A stretch of 64,000 nucleotides of DNA from Aquiflexum sp. TKW24L (lineage in GTDB: Bacteria > Bacteroidota > Bacteroidia > Cytophagales > Cyclobacteriaceae), in the NCBI RefSeq assembly GCF_023502205.1, contig NZ_JAMFLG010000022.1, positions 1 through 64,000 on the forward strand, read 5' to 3'. The notes under the pieces were generated by a model. The model was given only the letters and a program-made list of their open reading frames with translations. It did not search any database and was not told where the DNA came from. The stretch's first letter is position 1; each line of letters starts with the position of its first letter. Positions 54,455 to 62,703 of this stretch are shown here, in pieces. The position numbers and the translations under genes were made by a program.

Positions 54455-55129
54455 ATGGAAGCTAAAAAGACGCCACAAGCGGATTTATCCAAGAAGACAG
54501 GAATGTTCCTGAATCTTGGGTTAGCCATTAGCGTCGGGTTATGTCTATTTGCTTTTGAATACAAATCCTATGATGATAGGAATTTGAAAGATCTAGGCAG
54601 TGTCTCCGATGACTTTGAAGAATTGCTCGATATTCCAATCACAGAACAGCCACCACCGCCACCACCGCCAATTGAACAGCCTGTCATTCAGGAAATCCCC
54701 GATGAAGTTGAAATTGAAGAAAAGATAGAAGTTAACTTCGATGTGGATGTACAGGAAGAAACAGTCATCAAAGAAGTTGTGATCGCTGACGCTCCTGTAG
54801 TAGAAAAAGCAGATGAAATTTTCGACGTGGTTGAAAATTCTCCTGAATTTCCAGGAGGAATGGAAGCTTGGAATGAGTATCTAAGAAAGAATCTTAAATA
54901 CCCAACTCAAGCAAGACGAATGGGAATCGAAGGTACTGTTTATGTTGTGTTCGTTGTGAATACAGATGGATCTGTACAAGATGTGGAACTACTAAGAGGT
55001 ATCGGTGGAGGTTGTGATGAAGAAGCCCTAAGGGTTGTAACCGGAGCACCAAAATGGACGCCAGGTAAGCAAAGAGGTCGTCCTGTAAGAGTTAGGATGA
55101 GACTTCCGATAAGATTCAAATTAGGATAA
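54455..55129 (+). CDS. tonB: Energy transducer TonB, copy 1
   Basis: This 224-residue protein couples inner-membrane proton force to outer-membrane receptors. An N-terminal membrane helix (about residues 19-36), a proline run (QPPPPPPPIEQP, near 65-76) with an Asp/Glu/Val-rich periplasmic linker, and a C-terminal TonB_C domain (FPGGMEAWNEYLRKNLKYP to RVRMRLPIRFKL) are visible. It differs from SusC-linked TonBs by its acidic linker. It is followed by a terminator and then a paralogue. ExbB/ExbD are not in the window. Confidence 0.93.
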   Translation: MEAKKTPQADLSKKTGMFLNLGLAISVGLCLFAFEYKSYDDRNLKDLGSVSDDFEELLDIPITEQPPPPPPPIEQPVIQEIPDEVEIEEKIEVNFDVDVQEETVIKEVVIADAPVVEKADEIFDVVENSPEFPGGMEAWNEYLRKNLKYPTQARRMGIEGTVYVVFVVNTDGSVQDVELLRGIGGGCDEEALRVVTGAPKWTPGKQRGRPVRVRMRLPIRFKLG

Positions 55130-55133
55130 TACA

Positions 55134-55161
55134 TAAGGGGCCACAAGCCCCTTATTTTTTT
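55134..55161 (+). terminator. Terminator between the TonB copies
   Basis: The 7-bp stem TAAGGGG/CCCCTTA has the loop CCACAAG and is followed by seven T residues, 5 bp after the stop of TonB copy 1. The two TonB genes are therefore likely separate transcripts. Confidence 0.85.
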
Positions 55162-55246
55162 AACATTCTTTAATATGGTAATTATAGTTAAATTGACAGA
55201 TTAGTGGTCAACACTTTTTAAATTCATGGACACCAAACATACGACC

Positions 55247-55909
55247 ATGGAAACCAAGAAAAACCCGTCTTCAGATCTTGACCAAAAAAGAGGTTATTTC
55301 CTCAATATTGGTCTTTGTATCAGTTTGTCTTTGCTGCTGTTTGCTTTTGAATGGAAAACAGAAATAATGAACCACAGGATTTTTGATGAGTCTGACATTC
55401 TTTTTGGGGAAGAAAATATCCCGGAAGTGCCCCTCACCCACCAAACCCCGCCTCCTCCAAAAATCATCAATCCCGTCATCGAAATCGTCCCCGATCAGAT
55501 TGCCATCCCTGACAGCGACATCCTCATTGATTTGGGTACAGAAGTTATTCCGGATATTGTGCTTGAGGGACCACCTGTGGTGGAATCGGTAGTCGTCTTG
55601 CTTGACTTTTCGGAAGTGATGCCCCAACCTGTGGGAGGAATGGAATCATGGAACACCTACCTATCCAAAAACATGAAATACCCGACTCAGGCAAGGCGTA
55701 TGGGAGTGGAAGGAACTGTCTATGTATCTTTTGTGGTAAACAAATATGGCAAAATTGAAGACCTAGAGGTAATTAGAGGAATCGGGGCAGGTTGTGATGA
55801 GGAAGCCATCAGGGTAATCCAAGAAGCAGAAAATTGGATTCCCGGAAGAAACGGTGGATTGCCTGTAAAAGTTAAAATGCGGGTTCCGATCAAATTTAGG
55901 TTACAATAA
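55247..55909 (+). CDS. Energy transducer TonB, copy 2
   Basis: This 220-residue TonB is a paralogue of copy 1. ATG 55247 matches the start of copy 1 (METKKNPSSDLDQKRGYF versus MEAKKTPQADLSKKTGMF); ATG 55226 upstream is also possible. A membrane helix (GLCISLSLLLFAFEW), a short Pro stretch (TPPPPKIIN) and the C-terminal domain (VGGMESWNTYLSKNMKYPTQ to RVPIKFRLQ) are present. The C-terminal domains of the two copies are much more alike than the linkers, so the copies may serve different receptors. Confidence 0.92.
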   Translation: METKKNPSSDLDQKRGYFLNIGLCISLSLLLFAFEWKTEIMNHRIFDESDILFGEENIPEVPLTHQTPPPPKIINPVIEIVPDQIAIPDSDILIDLGTEVIPDIVLEGPPVVESVVVLLDFSEVMPQPVGGMESWNTYLSKNMKYPTQARRMGVEGTVYVSFVVNKYGKIEDLEVIRGIGAGCDEEAIRVIQEAENWIPGRNGGLPVKVKMRVPIKFRLQ

Positions 55910-55932
55910 AAAAGGCCCAAATGGCCCTTTTA
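55908..55932. terminator. Bidirectional terminator between TonB copy 2 and yicC
   Basis: AAAAGGCC pairs with GGCC(C)TTTT around a short loop in the 20-bp gap between the two convergent genes. The A/T arms allow use on either strand. Confidence 0.65.
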
Positions 55933-56808
55933 CAATATATTCAGACTCTGCTCTTTGATTTTTTCCAATTCATCCTTCATCACCACCACACTTCTTTGGA
56001 TCATGGCGTCATTTGCTTTGGAACCAATGGTATTGATTTCCCTGCCTATTTCCTGCCCGATAAATCCCAGTTTCTTTCCTTGACTGTCCCCGCCTTTTAG
56101 GTTTTTTTCAAAATAATCCAAGTGCGATTCCAACCTGACGATTTCTTCGGTAATGTCAATCTTTTCGAAGTAATAGATCAGTTCCTGTTCCAGTCTATTT
56201 TGATCAAAATTACTTTCTTCCATCCAATCTTTAAAATTTCCCTTGATTCTTTCCCTGATTCTAGTTTTTCTTTCCGGATCCTGAACTTTTATTGTCTCCA
56301 ATCCTTGCCTAATCACGGCTAGATTTTCTAAGAATTTCCCTTCCAAAGTATTCCCTTCATCTTTCCTGAAATCATCACAAAGCTGAAGCGCCTTTCCTAT
56401 AGCCTTTTTGACAATTTCCCATTCTTCCGGATCCGACTTTTTTTCCCCGTTTGTATTGAGGACTTGGGGAGATTGCAAAGCCAACTTGAACAAATCCGAT
56501 GAATCAGCTTGAACTTGCTGAGCTAATTTTTGGTAAGATTTGAAGTAGGACAAAAATAACTGTTCATTTACCATGACAGGTGTCTCTTCTATTGTCTTGT
56601 AGGTAAAATCTAGGTTTAGATTGACTTTACCCCTTTCAAGAACCGCACTGACCATATTTCTGATTTCGAGTTCTTTGTCAGAAAATTGCTTCGGAGACCG
56701 GATGGATAAATCTAAAAATTTTGAATTCAGTGTTTTTACTTCGACGCTGACAACATAATTGTCACCCTCAAAACCGGCCAAACCAAAGCCTGTCATTGAC
56801 TTTATCAT
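55930..56808 (-). CDS. YicC/YloC-family endoribonuclease
   Basis: This 292-residue protein belongs to the YicC family of divalent-metal endoribonucleases, known in E. coli to degrade certain RNAs and linked to stationary phase. Family marks are the MIKSMTGFGLA start, EVKTLNSKFLDLSIRSP and the late KKLGFIGQEIGREINTIGSKAND. Length is typical. It is convergent with TonB copy 2 and shares a terminator, and it lies 15 bp downstream of the large outer-membrane gene at 56824, so the two are co-directional and likely co-transcribed. Confidence 0.95.
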   Translation of the reverse strand: MIKSMTGFGLAGFEGDNYVVSVEVKTLNSKFLDLSIRSPKQFSDKELEIRNMVSAVLERGKVNLNLDFTYKTIEETPVMVNEQLFLSYFKSYQKLAQQVQADSSDLFKLALQSPQVLNTNGEKKSDPEEWEIVKKAIGKALQLCDDFRKDEGNTLEGKFLENLAVIRQGLETIKVQDPERKTRIRERIKGNFKDWMEESNFDQNRLEQELIYYFEKIDITEEIVRLESHLDYFEKNLKGGDSQGKKLGFIGQEIGREINTIGSKANDAMIQRSVVVMKDELEKIKEQSLNIL

Positions 56809-56823
56809 AATATGTGCTTGTGA

Positions 56824-59800
56824 TTAGAAATTGTAGCCCAAGGTAACGTAAAATTTCAACTCATCAGTTTGATAATTCCTGATTGGACGGGCCACATCAA
56901 ACTTGAAGTAATAATTGAGCAGTACGGTCCTCAAACCTGCTCCATAGCTTTGGAGCCAAGGATTGTTAAAATTATTCAAAGTAATCACAAAAGGTGATCC
57001 AGGAGTCGTGATTATTTCCGTATTCTGATCATTGACTCTTTCCCATGGTGCTGCATCGTTCCAGGCAGATCCTACATCGTAAAAGGCTACCATTTGAAAA
57101 TTCTTGATAAAATTAGAGGTGATATTTCCCCTAGAAAGATAAGAGAACAATGGGATCCTCAACTCTGTGGTAAAGGTGATCACATTCCGGCCTCGGATTT
57201 CATCAAAAAGATAACCTCTGAGGTCAACAAATTCCGCGAACAGAATATTTGAGTTTTCAACGCCTGTTGGATTCCTGACCGGTGAATCTGAAGGTCTGTT
57301 GCTTGGTGGCTGATAGAATTCATTGAAGAGCCAATTGTTCATTCCCCCTACCAAATAATTCTGCGGGTTTTTTCCGATAAATGAGCCTCCAAATAACCTG
57401 GTTGCTAAAATTAAATTTTTGTGGATGACTTGATAATTCCTGAAATCAAGATAGAAATTTGAGAAAGACCTGGAGGCATTATTCAATCCTTGGTAATGGA
57501 CTGCACCAATCTTTGCCTTCGGACCTTTTTGGGTGTAAAGTCCAAGTTGCTGTGTTTTATCAAACACAAACTCAAACCTACCGCCAGCATAAGTGACATC
57601 GAACCTGTTTTGATCCGGAACTTGACCAAAAATAATGGAATCCGGATTCAGGTTGAAATATTGTGTTTTGGCAAGGAACGGTGCTATAGTCACTCTTGAA
57701 TGAACATTAAATGGATAGGAGAATCCAAATTCCGTCTTGTTGAGTACATATTTCTGGTAAGTCAGGTCACCTTCGGTGATCTGTATGGATCTTCTGTCAT
57801 ACCTCAATGAAAAATCTATTCTTTGCTTCAGATACTCATACTCAAAGAAAATATCACTTCCCGACCTAAAATCAAGAGGAAACATTAAGCCTCCTTTAAA
57901 ATTATGGTTGTCCAAAATATCAGTCATCCGTCCAGAAAGTCCCAATCCAAAGCCCCTCAATGGGTCAACTACCCAATCTGTGCTTAAATTGGAAGTGATA
58001 AACTGAGGTGTCATCCTTGCCGGACCGGTGATCCTCTTCTGAAGGCTTTGCCTTCTGAAGTTTTCCAGCATATTACTCCTACTTGTAGATTGAGTTGACT
58101 GACTGGCTTGGACAAGTTGGGATGCAGGTCTTGGAATCGTGTCAAAAGCGTAATTTTCAGTATCTATCCCTCCCTTTTTTTCAAATCTAAGCCTGTCAGT
58201 ATTGATGCTTCCTGTTAAACTCTTTGGTGCGGGAATGGAATCCTTTGCCACTTCATTTTGCTTCTGATTGTTAACTGGGGGCGCAGCCAACATCAAATCT
58301 TCTAACCTGATGTTTAAAGTAGAATCCCTTTTTACCTGAGGTTGCTCTGCCCTCCTTGTAAGCTCCACTGCCGGTTTGGTGCCTTGCCCGTCAATTTCTG
58401 ACCTTCTTGAGGATATCCTTTCAGATAATGTCTTTGCTTGGGAAAGCTGAATTCTTGGAGTACTTGGGGTAAATTGATCAATATTGGAATAACTTTCAAT
58501 CACCAATCTGCTTCGGTTTCCATCACGGTAAGAATACGCGATTTTGTTTAGCCTTGAGGAATAATCAAACGCTTCCAAGCTTTTGTTAAAAGCTGTCATC
58601 TGACTAGAAATGGCATTGGACACAGTGAGTCGCATCAGATTCATGATGCCACTTTGATCACTTAAAAAAAGAACATTGTTACCATTCAGCATTCTTGGCC
58701 TGATGTTTTTGTTATTGAGGTTAGTGAGTTTGGTGACTTTCGCTGAGTCCCATAAATCAACCTGAAAGAGATTGAAGTAATCAGGAAGGATTTTTACATC
58801 CGGAGTTCTGGTAAGAACCGAATCAGGCAATGTTGTAAAATTGGAACTGTAAATGATCGTAGAATCATTTAAAAAAACCGGGGTAATGTTATCAAAAACA
58901 TCATTTGTGATTCTTTTTCCAACTCCCCGTACATTCAGTGAATAGACATCCGTTTTGCCATTGGCAATGGAAGAAAGCACCATACTCTTTCCAGTGGAAT
59001 TAAAATCCAGACTGAGTACCTGTGTGATGTTTCTAAGAAATATTTTATCCTGACTAGATCCGTCGATAGCCCTAGATCTTAATGTTGTCGTTCCTCTCTT
59101 AAAAGTAGCGATAGCTAAATTTAAAGTGTCCTTCCAAGCGATTATAGGAACGGTAAGATTTACCGGCTGGTCAACAGAAACAGCTCCGCCTGAGTACACC
59201 GTAATTTCCCTGTTATCAGCAAGGTTTCTCACCTGAACTTTATACTTTCCTCCACTATTGATGACATAAGCAAGATGCTTGGCATCGGGACTGAATTTGA
59301 TATCATTGATGATACCAAGGTAGGATGAAGAAGTTTCAGCAATTTGATTTGAAGAATTGATATCTTTGAAAGTATTGAATACCTGTTGGTTGGCATTTAC
59401 ATAGAATAGCTTCCACTGATCCTGAAAAACCCTATAGTTAACACCTATAGTATTGGCAATACTGTTTTCTTCGTTTCTGTTAATTCTCGAAAGATTCAGG
59501 ATGCTAGAGATATAACGTCTGCCATATTTCTCTACGATAAAATTCCAGATTGACTGTCCCACAAGCCCCGCCTCCCTACTTTTTAATTTATGGAGCTTCG
59601 TAATTTTTTCTTCTTTTAAATGATGCCTTACAAAATCATCCATTTCCATACTCCATCCATGCGCAAGGTACATGGCCACGCCATCGATATACCAATCTGG
59701 AAAACTGTTGATCAAATTGGACTGGAAAGCATCTGCAATGGTGGACCCATAGAGCATTTCTTCAATGATGACTTTCGAAGTGGTGTAGATCAATTCCCGT

Positions 59801-60207
59801 TTGAAAGCCTCCCAAGTACCAGGAAAAGCCACCTCCCCAATTAATTTGCTAAAAAAAGTCTGTCCATCAATCGTAAATACATCTTTGTTCAGGTCAACAT
59901 TACTTTGGAGGATTTCTTCGGGAGAATTGTAAATAAAAATTTTAGGCTTGGTATAAGCCACATATCCTATTAATTGGGTCAGTCTTTCGAATTCACTTTC
60001 GAGATAATCGATGGCCATTTTGGCATTATTCATGCCCCCATCATAATAATAAACCTCGAAGTTATTGGAACTGTAGAAATACCACTCAATATTTTTATGT
60101 TGGATCCGGTTTTTACCGAATTTATCTCCATTAAACTGCGCTAACGACAGCAATGGAAGCTGCAAAAAGAAGATTGATAAGGCTAAGAATGCCAGCTTAT
60201 TTTTCAT
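56824..60207 (-). CDS. Large outer-membrane protein with degenerate peptidase-like start, beta-propeller and barrel
   Basis: This protein has about 1127 residues. It begins at ATG 60207 with a signal peptide (NKLAFLALSIFFLQLPLLSLA). Residues 40-250 resemble peptidase MA-like (gluzincin) domains, but the HExxH site is replaced by IEEML (149-153), while WYIDGVAMYLA (173-183) is kept. Residues about 300-640 look like TolB/WD40-type beta-propeller repeats (ISPDAKHLAYV-like). The C-terminal 300 residues are a beta barrel (DEIRGRNVITFTTELRIPL, end YVTLGYNF), like a BamA/FhaC surface-antigen fold. No function is established; surface transport or assembly is inference. Confidence 0.75.
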   Translation of the reverse strand: MKNKLAFLALSIFFLQLPLLSLAQFNGDKFGKNRIQHKNIEWYFYSSNNFEVYYYDGGMNNAKMAIDYLESEFERLTQLIGYVAYTKPKIFIYNSPEEILQSNVDLNKDVFTIDGQTFFSKLIGEVAFPGTWEAFKRELIYTTSKVIIEEMLYGSTIADAFQSNLINSFPDWYIDGVAMYLAHGWSMEMDDFVRHHLKEEKITKLHKLKSREAGLVGQSIWNFIVEKYGRRYISSILNLSRINRNEENSIANTIGVNYRVFQDQWKLFYVNANQQVFNTFKDINSSNQIAETSSSYLGIINDIKFSPDAKHLAYVINSGGKYKVQVRNLADNREITVYSGGAVSVDQPVNLTVPIIAWKDTLNLAIATFKRGTTTLRSRAIDGSSQDKIFLRNITQVLSLDFNSTGKSMVLSSIANGKTDVYSLNVRGVGKRITNDVFDNITPVFLNDSTIIYSSNFTTLPDSVLTRTPDVKILPDYFNLFQVDLWDSAKVTKLTNLNNKNIRPRMLNGNNVLFLSDQSGIMNLMRLTVSNAISSQMTAFNKSLEAFDYSSRLNKIAYSYRDGNRSRLVIESYSNIDQFTPSTPRIQLSQAKTLSERISSRRSEIDGQGTKPAVELTRRAEQPQVKRDSTLNIRLEDLMLAAPPVNNQKQNEVAKDSIPAPKSLTGSINTDRLRFEKKGGIDTENYAFDTIPRPASQLVQASQSTQSTSRSNMLENFRRQSLQKRITGPARMTPQFITSNLSTDWVVDPLRGFGLGLSGRMTDILDNHNFKGGLMFPLDFRSGSDIFFEYEYLKQRIDFSLRYDRRSIQITEGDLTYQKYVLNKTEFGFSYPFNVHSRVTIAPFLAKTQYFNLNPDSIIFGQVPDQNRFDVTYAGGRFEFVFDKTQQLGLYTQKGPKAKIGAVHYQGLNNASRSFSNFYLDFRNYQVIHKNLILATRLFGGSFIGKNPQNYLVGGMNNWLFNEFYQPPSNRPSDSPVRNPTGVENSNILFAEFVDLRGYLFDEIRGRNVITFTTELRIPLFSYLSRGNITSNFIKNFQMVAFYDVGSAWNDAAPWERVNDQNTEIITTPGSPFVITLNNFNNPWLQSYGAGLRTVLLNYYFKFDVARPIRNYQTDELKFYVTLGYNF

Positions 60208-60251
60208 CAAACCTGATTCACTTGGGTTTTAAATATACTTATAAATTTGAA

Positions 60252-61301
60252 TTATGTTTTTCCAAACCTAGCAATGTTTACTTCTTTTTCAGGTTGGTGA
60301 CTAGATAAAAGCATTTCAACCATCATATTGCTATAATAAGGAATCAAAGATACTCCTTTCGCCCCGAAACCATTGAAAATATAAACGCCCGGAAAGTCAG
60401 GATGTTCACCGATAATTGGTTTTCGGTCTTTTGTTGCCGGACGGATTCCGAAACGATGACTTTGGATGGCAGAAACTTCTTCCGGAACCAGCTTCTCTAG
60501 TTTTTCTAACAATTCATTTTTGGCATTTTCGGTGGGCCCCTGATCCAAATCATGCCAAGTGTAGGTCGATCCGACTCTTAGATTTCCGTTGGGAAGAGTG
60601 ATTCTAAAAACCCCACGATTGATGATTTCGTCAGGATGGAAACGCTGTACCAAGTCAAGTATTTCACCCTTGACCGGTGCGAATGGCAAATTTGAAAAAT
60701 AACGGCTTTTCATCGCCCCAAGTCCATTACAATAAACGATTCCTTTGGCCGAAATACCTTTGTATCTAAATCCATCTCTGTCTCCTTCAAGAAATTCCTC
60801 TTCAAACTCTTCTTCAAGAAGTAGATTTCTATTTTTCAAATAGGCGGAATAGGCGTCCAAAAGTGCATTGATATCCACGTAACCTGAATTTTTTAATAGT
60901 ATGCCTCCAAAGGGATTGATGACCTCAGGAAACAATTCCTTCGAAAATATTTCCTCGAAATAGGGTTCAAATCCAGGATCGCCTGTTTTTCCCATCCATT
61001 CATTTTGTTCTTCTATATTTAGGAATGGACGGTATATATTCTTTTTGTAGAGAAATTTTGTTCCTAAAAGTCCTTCTAGCTGAAAATAAAGGGGTTCTAT
61101 TTCCGGAAAAAGCAAATCTGCATTCCAGGTTTTAACCATTTTTTTGCCTGTGATCGGATTATAAAGACCTGCTGCTATCCGGCTGCTTTGATTGGCATTG
61201 GGAAGGTCAATGACCATCACTTTTTTGCCAAGCTGTAATAATCTATGTGACAATATCGTACCGGCCAATCCCTGACCAATAAGTAAAAAATCAACTTCCA
61301 T
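60252..61301 (-). CDS. FAD-dependent oxidoreductase (DAO family)
   Basis: This 349-residue flavoprotein has the dinucleotide-binding LIGQGLAGTILS at residues 6-17 and the DAO-family tail (HRFGIRPATKDRKPIIGEHP, FNGFGAKGVSLIPYYSNMM). The substrate pocket is not identifiable by eye; amino-acid or imine oxidation is typical for the family. It is divergent from the MBL hydrolase gene, with a 55-bp gap between start codons. The likely ATG is 61301. Confidence 0.87.
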   Translation of the reverse strand: MEVDFLLIGQGLAGTILSHRLLQLGKKVMVIDLPNANQSSRIAAGLYNPITGKKMVKTWNADLLFPEIEPLYFQLEGLLGTKFLYKKNIYRPFLNIEEQNEWMGKTGDPGFEPYFEEIFSKELFPEVINPFGGILLKNSGYVDINALLDAYSAYLKNRNLLLEEEFEEEFLEGDRDGFRYKGISAKGIVYCNGLGAMKSRYFSNLPFAPVKGEILDLVQRFHPDEIINRGVFRITLPNGNLRVGSTYTWHDLDQGPTENAKNELLEKLEKLVPEEVSAIQSHRFGIRPATKDRKPIIGEHPDFPGVYIFNGFGAKGVSLIPYYSNMMVEMLLSSHQPEKEVNIARFGKT

Positions 61302-61356
61302 GGTCAAAATTAGTTTCTTTATTCGTTATTTTGAGTTGGTTATAAAAAGATTTACC

Positions 61357-62010
61357 ATGCTTCAGATCAAAACATTCACATTCAACCCTTTTTACGAAAA
61401 CACCTACATTCTTTTTGACGAGACAAAAGACGCGGTAATTTTTGATCCGGGCTGTTTTGAGAAAAATGAAAAAGAATCCCTCTCCACATTCATCGAAACT
61501 GAAGGTTTGAAAATCAAACAGTTAATCAATACCCATTGCCACATTGACCATGTGCTGGGAAATGCATATGTGAAAAATAAATATGGAGTGCCACTATTGA
61601 TCCACCGCAAGGAGATTGCCGTACTCAAATCGGTGAAAGCTTACGCTCCGAATTATGGTTTTCCGGCATATGAAGAAACCGAACCTGATATATTTTTAGA
61701 TGAAAATCAAAAAATAACGATTGGTAACCAAACACTAGATATTCTTTTTGTCCCCGGACATGCACCGGGACACCTGGTTTTCTACCATAAACCCACAGGA
61801 ATTTGCATTGCAGGAGATACGCTATTTCAGGGCAGCATCGGGAGAACTGACTTGCCGGGAGGAGACCATCAAACACTCCTGAATGCTATCAAGAAAGAAT
61901 TGTTCAACTTACCTGAAGATACCACCGTATATCCCGGACATGGTCCTGAAACCACCATCGGTGAGGAGAAAGAAAACAACCCCTTTGTAGGTAAACGTGC
62001 CAGATACTAG
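61357..62010 (+). CDS. MBL-fold metallo-hydrolase
   Basis: This 217-residue protein is a glyoxalase II/hydroxyacylglutathione hydrolase-like metallo-beta-lactamase. Zinc ligands are clear in NTHCHIDHVLGN, GHAPGHLVFY, IAGDTLF and the last VYPGHGPET. ATG 61357 starts at LQIKTFTFNPFYENTYILFD; an extension to 61300 is not supported. The stop (TAG) abuts the pssA ATG with no gap, so it is coupled to the lipid synthase and then porU. The reaction is only known at family level. Confidence 0.92.
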   Translation: MLQIKTFTFNPFYENTYILFDETKDAVIFDPGCFEKNEKESLSTFIETEGLKIKQLINTHCHIDHVLGNAYVKNKYGVPLLIHRKEIAVLKSVKAYAPNYGFPAYEETEPDIFLDENQKITIGNQTLDILFVPGHAPGHLVFYHKPTGICIAGDTLFQGSIGRTDLPGGDHQTLLNAIKKELFNLPEDTTVYPGHGPETTIGEEKENNPFVGKRARY

Positions 62011-62703
62011 ATGATCAAACAACATATTCCAAATGCCCTGACTTCCCTAAACCTTGCTGCCGGCATGGTTGGGATACTTTTTGTACTTGACGGCCAAATT
62101 GAATATGGTGCCTATATGATATTTCTGGCTGCAATATTCGATTTTTTGGATGGTTTTGTGGCAAGGATGCTCAAAGTCAGCGGAGAATTAGGAAAGCAAC
62201 TCGATTCCTTGGCAGACATGGTCACCTTTGGTGTGCTACCTGCATTTATCCTGTTTTCGATGATCGAATCCAATACTGAAAATGTCTATCTGCCTTACGC
62301 TGCATTTTTGATTGGTATATTTTCCGCATTGAGACTCGCAAAATTCAACATTGATGAGCGCCAATCGGATAGGTTTATCGGAGTTCCTACTCCAGCCAAT
62401 GCACTTCTGATCAGCACTCTTCCATTTTTGGCAGAAAAATCCCCTTTCTTTGAAAGCTTATTGTCAAACCCAATCTTCTTGGTCGGATTAGGTCTCGTAA
62501 TGTCGTTTTTACTTGTCGCTGAGCTTCCACTCATTGCTTTGAAGTTTAAAGATTTCTCTTTTTCAAAGAATATATTCAGGTATTTGGTGCTCGGCACCTC
62601 CCTTATCTCACTCATTCTCTTAGGGATAGCTGGGATTCCGTTTGCGATAATTTTGTATATTGCGCTCTCGTTTATTGAGGCAGTAATCACCCGCAATGCT
62701 TAG
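62011..62703 (+). CDS. pssA: CDP-diacylglycerol--serine O-phosphatidyltransferase
   Basis: This 230-residue membrane enzyme makes phosphatidylserine, precursor of phosphatidylethanolamine. The CDP-alcohol phosphotransferase motif is present as DFLDGFVAR, then G-K-QLDSLAD, with conserved Asp residues for metal. Several membrane helices follow. It is the bacterial type I family used by Bacteroidota. It overlaps the start of porU by 8 bp and is preceded directly by the MBL gene. Identity is firm. Confidence 0.94.
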   Translation: MIKQHIPNALTSLNLAAGMVGILFVLDGQIEYGAYMIFLAAIFDFLDGFVARMLKVSGELGKQLDSLADMVTFGVLPAFILFSMIESNTENVYLPYAAFLIGIFSALRLAKFNIDERQSDRFIGVPTPANALLISTLPFLAEKSPFFESLLSNPIFLVGLGLVMSFLLVAELPLIALKFKDFSFSKNIFRYLVLGTSLISLILLGIAGIPFAIILYIALSFIEAVITRNA

